A stretch of DNA of 64,000 bases from Rhodocyclales bacterium. Its GTDB lineage: Bacteria; Pseudomonadota; Gammaproteobacteria; Burkholderiales; Rhodocyclaceae. Below are positions 1 to 7,220 of the stretch, in pieces (the first letter of the stretch is position 1; every line of letters begins with the position of its first letter). The position numbers and the translations under genes are program-made. The stretch lies in NCBI GenBank assembly GCA_016214145.1, contig JACRPA010000002.1:496001-560000 (forward strand), given 5' to 3'. A model generated the notes under the pieces. The model was not told where the DNA came from, ran no database searches, and saw only the letters and a program-made list of their open reading frames with translations.

Positions 1-531
1 GAGCATGATGTTGATGACGCGCGAGCCGCCGCGTATCTTCATCCCCTTCATGTCCTCGAGCCGGGTGATCGGATCCTTGCTGTGGAACAGGCCGGGACCA
101 TGCACATGAACCGCAATCAGCTTGACGTCCTTGAATTCGTCCATCGCGTGCTTCTCGACGTACTCCTGAAAGGCGCGCGAAGCCGGCTCGGCGAGTCCGC
201 TCATGAACGGCAGCTCGAACGCCTCGGACTTCGGGAAGCGGCCGGGCGTGTAGCCCAGCACGGTCCAGATGACGTCAACGACGCCGTCCTTGGCCTGGTC
301 GAACAGTTCAGGCGGCTTGCCGCCGAGCTGCATGGTCGGGAAATGCTGAATCTTGATGCGCCCGCCGCTTTCCTTCTCGACCTTCTGCGCCCAAGGCAGA
401 ATGGCCTTCGACGGAATCGTCGCCTGCGGCGGCAGCATCTGGTGGAAACGCAGGGTCACGTCCGCGGCGGACGCCGAGTGCCACACTACCAGGCCGACGG
501 CGGTGGCGAGCAGTTTGTTGATGAGTTTCAT
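1..531 (-). CDS. TRAP transporter substrate-binding protein DctP (3' end cut off by window)
   Basis: This is the periplasmic solute receptor of a tripartite ATP-independent transporter. Only the first 177 residues are in the window; the C-terminus lies beyond position 1. It opens with a Sec signal peptide (MKLINKLLATAVGLVVWHSA, cleavage near ASA-AD), followed by the DctP start ADVTLRFHQMLPPQATIP. The protein is very similar over its visible length to the DctP at 19811-20836, so the two are close paralogs. The ATG at 531 has a strong AAGGAGGAG Shine-Dalgarno. It is the last visible gene of the O-demethylation operon, 83 bp after the amidohydrolase. The likely ligand is a methoxylated or hydroxylated aromatic acid, inferred only from neighbours. 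The membrane subunits should lie further left. Confidence 0.93.
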   Translation of the reverse strand, partial: MKLINKLLATAVGLVVWHSASAADVTLRFHQMLPPQATIPSKAILPWAQKVEKESGGRIKIQHFPTMQLGGKPPELFDQAKDGVVDVIWTVLGYTPGRFPKSEAFELPFMSGLAEPASRAFQEYVEKHAMDEFKDVKLIAVHVHGPGLFHSKDPITRLEDMKGMKIRGGSRVINIML

Positions 532-614
532 GGTTTGTCTCCTCCTTCTTGGTTGATGGACGGCACGACTCTGAAATTCTTCTATTGATGCTCAAACTGA
601 TGCTGGGTGCAATT

Positions 615-1817
615 CTAGGCACTCCCCGGGTGCGCGACCCAAACCGCCAGCGGCCGCTGAAGATTGGCCATATCGTCGAAGGGAGATGCGTCGAGCAGCA
701 GTGCGTCGAATTCGCCCCCCCTGGCCAGCACGGGCGAGGCAAGGCCGAAATGGCGGCGCGCCGCCGAGGTGGCGGCGCGCAGCGCCGTCTCCAGGCTCAG
801 GCCCGCCTCGACAAAGCGCTCGATCTCCTCGAAGACGGCATGGCCGTGGCGCACGCCCATGCTGCCCGCATCGGTGCCCAGCAGCAGGGTGACGCCCATT
901 TCATGGGCCAGCTGCAGGTGGCGCGCGTGGTCGTCGAGGATGCGCCGCAGGTTGCCGACCGTCTGCGGCGACCAGCCGACGGCCTCGGGACGAGCCCATT
1001 GGAAATGCACCGGGCTGAAGGTGGGCGTCCAGGCAATCTGCCCGTCGCGCATGATCGACAACGTTTCGCGGTCCATGAAGAAACCGTGCTCGATCGAGCC
1101 AACGCCCGCTGCGACGGCGATGGCCAGGCCCAGACGTCCGCTGCAGTGAGCAAAGGTCAGGCGGCCGCAGGCCCGCGCCGTCTCGACAATCAGTCGGGCC
1201 TCCTCCAGGGTAAATTGCGGCTCGTCCGTCACCGCCCCTGCTTCGAAGTCGATGATGCCGGTGAGGATCAGCTTGATCTCGTCGTTGCTCCGCGCCAGCG
1301 CCGCAACCGAGTCGCGGATGCTATCGGGGTCGTCGACATCCGCGGCCATGAAGGCGCCATAGCGTTTGGCGCGCTTGACGCCGAGGCCGCCGGAGCGCAC
1401 GCGCGGGAAACCGGCGGACGGAGTCCGCGCTTCCCCGCGGATGCGATTGTTGACGCCGTGCCGGTCGCCGGCATCGCGCACCAGCGTGACGCCGCACTCC
1501 AGACTCTGTCGCGCGCTGGCGCGGGCCGCCTCGACCAGCTTATCGAGCGGCTGCTTCAGGTGCTCGGCGCGCTCCTTGGCATCGGTCGGCCCGCCGTCGA
1601 GAAACAGGTGCACATGCGCATCCACCAGGCCGGGCATCAGGAAGCCGCCGCGCCGCACCGCCAGGCCGCCGTCGGCCAGAGCGGCGCTCCGATCGCCGGC
1701 GGCGATGTCCTCGATGCGGCCGTCGCGGACCAGGAAGGTCGCCGGCCCCTCGTGGCGGCGCTCGCCGTCGAACCAGGCGTCGGCGACGACGGCAAAGGCG
1801 TTATCGTCTGCGCTCAT
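615..1817 (-). CDS. Metal-dependent amidohydrolase family protein
   Basis: This 400-residue protein belongs to the amidohydrolase superfamily, close to imidazolonepropionase-like and prolidase-like members. Seen in the sequence are the HxH metal motif in LVDAHVHLF after an MPGL turn, a lysine candidate in IKLILTG, a histidine in FAHCSG, a second in SIEHGFF and the late metal aspartate in LLGTDAGS. This is a complete metal set. The start at 1817 (MSADDNAF) is preferred over an upstream ATG at 1859, which would overlap the previous gene; the chosen start leaves 4 bp after that gene's stop. Its role in an O-demethylation operon is not obvious. It could hydrolyse an amide or lactone precursor of the aromatic substrate, or be a passenger. 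The substrate is unknown. Confidence 0.85.
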   Translation of the reverse strand: MSADDNAFAVVADAWFDGERRHEGPATFLVRDGRIEDIAAGDRSAALADGGLAVRRGGFLMPGLVDAHVHLFLDGGPTDAKERAEHLKQPLDKLVEAARASARQSLECGVTLVRDAGDRHGVNNRIRGEARTPSAGFPRVRSGGLGVKRAKRYGAFMAADVDDPDSIRDSVAALARSNDEIKLILTGIIDFEAGAVTDEPQFTLEEARLIVETARACGRLTFAHCSGRLGLAIAVAAGVGSIEHGFFMDRETLSIMRDGQIAWTPTFSPVHFQWARPEAVGWSPQTVGNLRRILDDHARHLQLAHEMGVTLLLGTDAGSMGVRHGHAVFEEIERFVEAGLSLETALRAATSAARRHFGLASPVLARGGEFDALLLDASPFDDMANLQRPLAVWVAHPGSA

Positions 1818-1821
1818 CGCC

Positions 1822-2709
1822 TCAGGCCCGGTAGAACTTGCGCACCGCGCGCAGCGCATTCGTGCCGGTCTGCTCGAGAAAGTTTCGGTAGACAGCGAAC
1901 ACGTAATCCTCCTCCGGCAGGGGATGGTAGCCGCGCCAGGGCGTGCCCAGCACGGTGTCGAAGCCGTGGGGGGCGGTCAGGGTCAGGAAGGCGTTTTCCA
2001 GCGCGTGCTTGAGATCGGAACCGTCGGCCGCCTTGGGCGGCAGCTGCTGGCCGATATTGGAGAGGCCGCCCATCATGTGCACCCCCTTCAGCTCGGGATC
2101 GCCGCCGATCAGCCTGATGGCGTCGATGGTGCCGCGGTTGAGGGACTCGGTGTCGGCAATGATGGCCGACACCGACATGTCGATGAAAATGTCGTCCAGC
2201 GGCATGCCGTAGTCCCGCTGCAGGCGCAGCGCGGCCCGCTTCGCTGTTGCATAGATTTCGTCCGCGGTCTTGTTGCCCCTGGCGACGCCGTCCTCGACCC
2301 GCTCGGAGGCCATCAGGATGACCTTGAACTTGTATTGCCCGTACAGCTCCATCAGATCCCAGCGATGCTCGGTGATCGAGTTGACGATGGGCAACCTGCC
2401 GCCGGCGCGCGCCGGATCGTAGGTGGCCAGGCAAACCTCCTGCACGGCCTTGCTCGGAAAATCGAAGGACAATGGAACCGTGACGACTTCCTGGATGGCG
2501 CGGATAACGCGGGCCATGAAATCGACATCGGTGAGTGCGCGGGCGCCGATATTCACGTTCAGGTAGGCGGCGCCGGCTTCCGCCTGCTTCACCGCCAGGG
2601 CCTGGATGCCCGGGATGTCCTCGTTGTCGAACAGCGCCCGGGTGCTCTTGAAGCCGGGGTTGATGCGCTCGCCGATGATGTTCAGGGCGAAGCCGTTTGC
2701 TTGTGTCAC
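1822..2709 (-). CDS. Methyltetrahydrofolate:corrinoid methyltransferase (pterin-binding domain, MtvA-like)
   Basis: A 295-residue pterin-binding TIM barrel of the AcsE/MtvA/MetH pterin-domain family. The family's opening strand is visible as NIIGERINPGF, followed by AAYLNVNIGAR, VPLSFDFPS, PIVNSI, DIFIDMSVSAI and the MMGGLSNIG turn. In O-demethylase systems this enzyme moves the methyl group from the methylated corrinoid protein to tetrahydrofolate. Here the corrinoid protein (6542-7204), the first methyltransferase (5271-6545), the reactivator (2720-4546) and a methylene-THF reductase (7221-8639) are all in the same operon, which strongly supports that role over dihydropteroate synthase. The gap to the RACo gene is 10 bp and to the amidohydrolase 4 bp. 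Length fits the single-domain family. Confidence 0.9.
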   Translation of the reverse strand: MTQANGFALNIIGERINPGFKSTRALFDNEDIPGIQALAVKQAEAGAAYLNVNIGARALTDVDFMARVIRAIQEVVTVPLSFDFPSKAVQEVCLATYDPARAGGRLPIVNSITEHRWDLMELYGQYKFKVILMASERVEDGVARGNKTADEIYATAKRAALRLQRDYGMPLDDIFIDMSVSAIIADTESLNRGTIDAIRLIGGDPELKGVHMMGGLSNIGQQLPPKAADGSDLKHALENAFLTLTAPHGFDTVLGTPWRGYHPLPEEDYVFAVYRNFLEQTGTNALRAVRKFYRA

Positions 2710-2719
2710 GCGGTTCTCC

Positions 2720-4546
2720 TCAAGTGTCCTTGCGGCCGAAGCCGATGTGGTTCAGGAAGGTTTTCTGGAAATCGGGGCAGGTGGACAGCTCGATGTAGCG
2801 GCAGCCTTCGGCCAGCTCGCGGGCGCGAACGCGCGCCGCCTGCGAGGCCAGCATCATCCGGATGCCGACGCCGGCGGCGTTGCCGACCTGCACGAAGCGC
2901 TCCGGCGGCAGTTCGGGGAAGAGGCCGATCTCGATGCCGCTTTGCACGTCGATGTAGGCGCCGAAAGCGCCGGCGATGACGAAGCGCCCGATCCCGTCCG
3001 CCCGCAGCCCCGCTTCGCGCAGCAGCAGCTCCGTGCCGGTGCGGATCGCCGCCTTGGCCAGTTGCACCGCGCGCACGTCGTCCTGGGTGAGCGCCACGCC
3101 CGGCGCGAGCACTGCGGCGCGCTGGCCGTTCGCTTCCCCGACGGCGGCATGTCCGGCGGCCAGCCGGCCCCGATCGTCCACGATGCGCGCCCGGTGCAGG
3201 ACGGCCAGAGCATCGAGCACGCCCGAGCCGCACAGCCCGACGGCCTGCCGTCCGCCGATGGTCCTGGCGACGATGCGCCCTTCCTCGTACGAGACGCGCT
3301 CGATGGCTCCCTCCGCGGCACGCATGCCGCAGGAGATGTGCCCGCCCTCGAGCGCCGGACCGGACGGACAGGAGGCGGTCAGGTGCGCGCCGCCGTGGAT
3401 CAGGGAGATTTCGGTGTTGGTGCCGATATCCATCACCAGGCTGGCGGGCACGGCGCGCCATTGGCGTTCGGTGGCGAGCAGGGTGGTCACATGGTCGCCG
3501 CCGACGAAGCCGCCGACGTTCGGCGCCAGGTGCACGCAGGCCCCCGGGTTCACCGCCAGTCCCAGCTCGCGCGCCTTCACATCGACGGCATCGCGCACGG
3601 CGGCGACAAAGGGCGCGCGGCCGAGCTGGGACACCGGCAGGCCGAGCAGCAGGTGGTGCATGGCCGTATTGCCGCAGACGGTCACGTCGACGATCTCTTC
3701 GATGTGCGCACCGACGGCCCGGCACAGGTCGTGCGCCAGGGCATTCAGTGCGGCGACCGCGGCCGCGCGCAGTTCCTCGCCGCCCCCCGCCACGCGGGTG
3801 GCGTGGTTGATGCGGCTGATCAGGTCGGCGCCCCAGGCAACCTGCGGGTTCTCGATGCCCAGGCTGGCGAGGCGCACGCCGCTTTCCAGGTCCACCAGGA
3901 AGCCGGCGGCATTGGTCGTGCCGAGATCGACGGCCAGGCCCAGCGTGCGGCTGCCGGCCGGCGCCACGCCGATCAGCTCGCGGCCACGCCGGTAGACGCG
4001 AAGCGACCATCCTCCGTCGCGCATGACCTGCGGCAGCCGGCAGGCCGCGTGGAGGTCCACCGCATCGAGCGGCAGCGCCATCGCCCGCGCGATCCGATCG
4101 ACGTCCGAGAGCGTATCTGAGAGCGTCGCCTCCGGCACGGTGACATCCTGTCCGATGACCGCCGGATCGAGCGGCAGCCTGTCCTGCGCGTCGGCCGCGC
4201 CGACTTCCGCGCGCGCCACCGGCGCCAGCGAACGCGGGGCCACCTCGACCGTGCAGTCCGAGCGGGCGCGCGCACGGCAAGCGCGCACCCATTTCTTGCG
4301 CGCCCCTGCACCCGTCTCTCCGCCGGTGCCCGCCTCCCCGCCGGCCTCGGCCTGTCCGCCATCGATCTCGACCGCGCCTTCGACGATGTGCACGACGCAG
4401 GTGCCGCAGGCGCCGCGGCCGCCGCAGGCGCCGACGAGGCGCACGCCGCTGCGGCGCGCGCTCTGATAAAGCGTCTCCTCGCCGTCGCTGGCGATCGCGC
4501 GCGCGAGTTCGGGAAAATTCAGGCTGTGGGGTTTGCGTGCCGGCAC
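2720..4546 (-). CDS. RACo-type ATP-dependent corrinoid reactivator (2Fe-2S + DUF4445/ASKHA)
   Basis: A 608-residue protein of the reductive activator of corrinoid proteins family, which re-reduces Co(II) corrinoid to Co(I) using ATP. The N-terminus is a plant-type ferredoxin: C41, C47, C50 in ACGGRGACGTC and a fourth cysteine at C90 in WVRACR. The second half shows an actin-like ATPase core: LAVDLGTTNAAGF, VCGNTAMHH, VMDIGTNTEISL, GLCGSGVLD and AGAFGAYID. The reading frame is open upstream, but a GTG at 4546 lies 2 bp after the stop of the preceding gene and gives the expected N-terminus. An unusual Gly/Ala/Glu-rich stretch (about residues 63-82) sits between the third and fourth cluster cysteines. 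Tight spacing shows it is co-expressed with the methyltransferases. Confidence 0.92.
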   Translation of the reverse strand: MPARKPHSLNFPELARAIASDGEETLYQSARRSGVRLVGACGGRGACGTCVVHIVEGAVEIDGGQAEAGGEAGTGGETGAGARKKWVRACRARARSDCTVEVAPRSLAPVARAEVGAADAQDRLPLDPAVIGQDVTVPEATLSDTLSDVDRIARAMALPLDAVDLHAACRLPQVMRDGGWSLRVYRRGRELIGVAPAGSRTLGLAVDLGTTNAAGFLVDLESGVRLASLGIENPQVAWGADLISRINHATRVAGGGEELRAAAVAALNALAHDLCRAVGAHIEEIVDVTVCGNTAMHHLLLGLPVSQLGRAPFVAAVRDAVDVKARELGLAVNPGACVHLAPNVGGFVGGDHVTTLLATERQWRAVPASLVMDIGTNTEISLIHGGAHLTASCPSGPALEGGHISCGMRAAEGAIERVSYEEGRIVARTIGGRQAVGLCGSGVLDALAVLHRARIVDDRGRLAAGHAAVGEANGQRAAVLAPGVALTQDDVRAVQLAKAAIRTGTELLLREAGLRADGIGRFVIAGAFGAYIDVQSGIEIGLFPELPPERFVQVGNAAGVGIRMMLASQAARVRARELAEGCRYIELSTCPDFQKTFLNHIGFGRKDT

Positions 4547-4548
4547 GG

Positions 4549-5271
4549 TCAGGCCGCCTGCAGCGTGGCGGAGCGGCCCGCCAGGCCGCACTTCTCGCGC
4601 GAGGCACAGTCGTCGCAGCGCGACCAGCGCGCCTTCGGCAGGTCGATGCCGATGCCGAACACCATCGACACCGACTTGAGCGGCTGCATCGCCTGGCCGC
4701 TGCCCAGCCGGACGCCGATTCCCTCGGCCTGCGCCAGGCGCAGCACCGCCGCCTGCGCGTCCAGCGCCAGCCCCGGATCGCCGGCGCGCAGCTCGCCGCC
4801 GAAAGTCAGTCCCTGGCGCACGGCGTCGGCCAGCATGCGGTCCTGGGCCCGCCGCGAAACCTCGAACAGCAGCGCGTTGCCCAGCTCGTCGAGCGCCAGC
4901 GCCAGCGAGGGACGCTTCTCGGCGAACAGCGCGCGCACGCGCGCCTCGATCTTCGGGCCCGCGGTGCACACCGCGCAACCGAGGGCGGTCAATGTCCCGC
5001 TCTCCGGCAGCAGCCGCGGCGCATGCAGGCGCTCGCCGCCGGCGCGCAGGAACGGCGCGGGCGGCGCTTCGAGGGGCACGATGCGGTAGCTGTAAGCAGC
5101 GTCAAGCAACTGCTCCGTCCGCACCAGATCGAGCGCCTCTTCGCGCAGGCGCGTGCGCAGCGCGGCGGCGCCGCCGCGCACGGGGGCGGCGGCCACCCGG
5201 CGCAGGATCTCTGCGTCCCGCAGCCGTTTCTGCCGTGCCCCCGCCATGGCGGTTTCGCTGCGCGTTTGCAT
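4549..5271 (-). CDS. Putative corrinoid/B12 activation-domain-like protein
   Basis: A 240-residue cytoplasmic protein whose type recurs next to corrinoid methyltransferases and resembles the vitamin B12-dependent methionine synthase activation fold. It contains AYSYRIVPLE near the N-terminus, a GCAVCTAG cysteine pair in the middle, the helix LALALDELGNALL, and a C-terminal block KSVSMVFGIG followed by a C-x2-C-x5-C cluster (CDDCASREKC). The cysteine cluster could bind an Fe-S centre or zinc; that is inference. The start at 5271 overlaps the previous gene's stop by one base, which indicates translational coupling. Its place between the UroD-type methyltransferase and RACo suggests it helps reactivate or load the corrinoid protein. 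No experimental function is known to me. A copy of the window's bipartite repeat lies inside it. Confidence 0.7.
   Translation of the reverse strand: MQTRSETAMAGARQKRLRDAEILRRVAAAPVRGGAAALRTRLREEALDLVRTEQLLDAAYSYRIVPLEAPPAPFLRAGGERLHAPRLLPESGTLTALGCAVCTAGPKIEARVRALFAEKRPSLALALDELGNALLFEVSRRAQDRMLADAVRQGLTFGGELRAGDPGLALDAQAAVLRLAQAEGIGVRLGSGQAMQPLKSVSMVFGIGIDLPKARWSRCDDCASREKCGLAGRSATLQAA
4802..4824 (-). repeat. Bipartite repeat copy 1 (GCCGT-N8-GACTGACTTT)
   Basis: Exact match on the minus strand, inside the activation-like gene, where it encodes part of AVRQGLTF. Confidence 0.85.
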
Positions 5272-6545
5272 CAGCCGGCGTACTTCCGCGCCGCATTGAA
5301 CATGGCGCGCACGTTGTCGACCGGGGTCTCGTCCGGAATGCCGAAGGCGCCGTCGAGCATCATGCAGCCGCCCTTGTTCCAGATGTTGTCCACCAGATGC
5401 TTGACGGCGGCATCGACCTCCTCCGGCTTGCCGGTGGTCAGGAGCGAAGGCGAAAGGTTGCCGCGCAGGGCGACGCGGTCGCCGAGCACCTCGTAGGCCT
5501 TGACCAGGTCGGTGCGCTCGAACCAGTAGATGCACTTGCCGGCCGGAATGTCCTTGATGACCTCCAGGCGCTTGGTGCAGTCGGATTCCCACATCGGCAT
5601 CGGAATCAGGTCGGCCTCGATCATGCCCATCAGCATCTTCCTGAACGGCGGCCACCAGAACTCCTCGAACTGCTTCGGGCTCATGAAGGCGTCCGGCGCC
5701 CAGTGGATGGGGATGAAGACGATCGGGTGGCCGGCCAGCCTGGCGTTCTCGATGGTCATGCGCGTGACGATGGTCGACATCTTGTCCAGCACCTGCTTGA
5801 GCTTGTCCTTGTGGCGGTACAAGTCCTTCATCATGCCGGTGGCGCCGCGGAAATAGTCGGCGATGATGTCGTAGGGCGACGTCGACACGCTGCCGTTGGC
5901 GAGCGGGAAGCCGGCGGCCTTGAGGCGCTGCACCCAGTCGATGTGGTGCGCGAACAGCGTGTTGGTTTCCTCGGCGGCGGCGACGATCTTTTCGAAAGAG
6001 GCGCGCACTTCCGGCAACGCGAACGGACGCATTCCGTACATCGTGCGCAGGTAGTGCATGCCGGCGAACCTGGGCAGCTTGTCGAAGCCTTCGAAGACGC
6101 CGAGCACGCGCGGCAGGTACTTCTGGAGGTAGAAGCCGGTGGGGTCGAAGAGGAAGTCGTCGTACTCCTCGGCCTTCATGTACTCCCGGTCGAGGTACTG
6201 GAAGGGCTGCATGTCTCCGACGCCGTGGCCCGGCCACTGCAACTGCTTGAATTCGAACTTCTCCAGCATGCGGCCGATGGTGCTGCCGAGGATCAGCGGA
6301 TAGACGCCGTCCGGCTCCAGCTCCATGGCCGCGTCGAGGGTGACCTTCTTCGCCTTGTCATAGTCGTACATCAGCTCCTTGTAGGTGATGCCGCCGTAGT
6401 TGGCGGGCCAGAAGAAGCTGTGCAGGCCGACCGGCATGCGGTCGGGCCGTTCCAGGCGGGCGCAGGCCAGGATGCGTTCCATCCTTGCGTCGTACGCCGC
6501 CTTGGCTTCGGCGGTCTGCTCGTAGGGACCGACGAAGCCGCTCAT
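5271..6545 (-). CDS. UroD-family methyltransferase, probable methoxyaryl:corrinoid methyltransferase (MtvB-like)
   Basis: A 424-residue member of the uroporphyrinogen decarboxylase superfamily, in the branch that transfers methyl groups to corrinoid proteins rather than making haem. It has RMPVGLHSFFW, a long insert with the YDDFLFDPTGF helix, PIVFIPIHWAP, and the C-terminal CIYWFERTDLVKA and LRGNLSPSLL strands. Immediate coupling to a corrinoid protein (a 4-bp ATGA overlap with 6542-7204) and to methyl-THF methyltransferase and RACo genes makes an O-demethylase function most likely. Acetogen vanillate O-demethylases use this same three-protein layout. The true substrate (vanillate, syringate, veratrate or another methyl donor) cannot be read from sequence. 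The start at 6545 was chosen over an upstream ATG because of the overlap. Confidence 0.85.
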   Translation of the reverse strand: MSGFVGPYEQTAEAKAAYDARMERILACARLERPDRMPVGLHSFFWPANYGGITYKELMYDYDKAKKVTLDAAMELEPDGVYPLILGSTIGRMLEKFEFKQLQWPGHGVGDMQPFQYLDREYMKAEEYDDFLFDPTGFYLQKYLPRVLGVFEGFDKLPRFAGMHYLRTMYGMRPFALPEVRASFEKIVAAAEETNTLFAHHIDWVQRLKAAGFPLANGSVSTSPYDIIADYFRGATGMMKDLYRHKDKLKQVLDKMSTIVTRMTIENARLAGHPIVFIPIHWAPDAFMSPKQFEEFWWPPFRKMLMGMIEADLIPMPMWESDCTKRLEVIKDIPAGKCIYWFERTDLVKAYEVLGDRVALRGNLSPSLLTTGKPEEVDAAVKHLVDNIWNKGGCMMLDGAFGIPDETPVDNVRAMFNAARKYAG

Positions 6546-7204
6546 GCCGCCGCTCCCGTCCAGCCGCGGCACAGGTTCACGGCTTCCACGGCGTTGACGC
6601 CGAAGGCGTCGGCGCCGGTGTAGGCGCGCACCGTCTCGTCGATCTGCCCGCCGCCGATCATGATCTTGAACTTGCTGCGCAGGCCTTCCTGCTCGAGGGC
6701 GGCGATGGTTTCCTTCATGGAATCGAAGGCCAGCGTGAGAAAGCCCGACAGTCCGACGACGTCGGGCTGAAAGGCATTGATCTCCTCGATGAATTTATTC
6801 ACCGGCACGTCGATGCCGATGTCCTTGACGTCGAAGCCGTTGATGTCGAGCATGAAGCTGACGATGTTCTTGCCGATGTCATGCAGGTCGCCGTGCACCG
6901 TGCCTATCAGCACGCGGCCGAGCTTCGCCGCCGCGCCGCCCTCGCCTTCCTTGATGAGGGGCTTGGCGACGGCGCCGATGGTCTCGAGCATCTCGCCGGC
7001 CAGCACCAGTTCGGGCAGGAAATACTCGCCCTCCTCGAAGCGCTTGCCGACGATGTCCATGGCAGCACGGCACAGCTCCAGCACGCGCAGCGGATCGGCG
7101 CCTTCTTCCAGCAGCATCCGGTTGGCCAGCTCGTGAGCCTCCTCCTCGCGCATGTCGGCCAGCCATTCCACCAGTTGCGCTTCCTGTTCGTTCATTTCAC
7201 TCAT
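6542..7204 (-). CDS. Corrinoid (cobalamin-binding) methyl carrier protein, MtvC/MtaC-like
   Basis: This 220-residue protein has the two-domain build of methanol and vanillate corrinoid proteins. An N-terminal helical cap (residues 1-90, including EEGEYFLPELVLAGEML) is followed by a Rossmann-like B12 domain. The cobalt-ligand motif DxHxxG is intact: D106, H108 and G111 in GTVHGDLHDIG. Downstream LSGFLTLAF and KIMIGGG match the nucleotide-loop site of base-off/His-on B12 proteins. It would shuttle the methyl group between the UroD-type enzyme and the methyl-THF methyltransferase. ATG at 7204 follows a GGAG; a second ATG three codons in is possible. It starts 16 bp after metVF and overlaps the next gene by 4 bp. 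Confidence 0.95.
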   Translation of the reverse strand: MSEMNEQEAQLVEWLADMREEEAHELANRMLLEEGADPLRVLELCRAAMDIVGKRFEEGEYFLPELVLAGEMLETIGAVAKPLIKEGEGGAAAKLGRVLIGTVHGDLHDIGKNIVSFMLDINGFDVKDIGIDVPVNKFIEEINAFQPDVVGLSGFLTLAFDSMKETIAALEQEGLRSKFKIMIGGGQIDETVRAYTGADAFGVNAVEAVNLCRGWTGAAA

Positions 7205-7220
7205 TCCGTTCTCCGTGGCT

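Noticed and set aside
1822-2709. Dihydropteroate synthase (FolP)
   Set aside because: The IIGERIN start and the operon with corrinoid and RACo genes fit the methyl-THF:corrinoid methyltransferase branch of the pterin-binding family.
5271-6545. Uroporphyrinogen decarboxylase (HemE)
   Set aside because: It is longer than HemE, lacks the HemE N-terminal arginine signature and overlaps a corrinoid protein gene.
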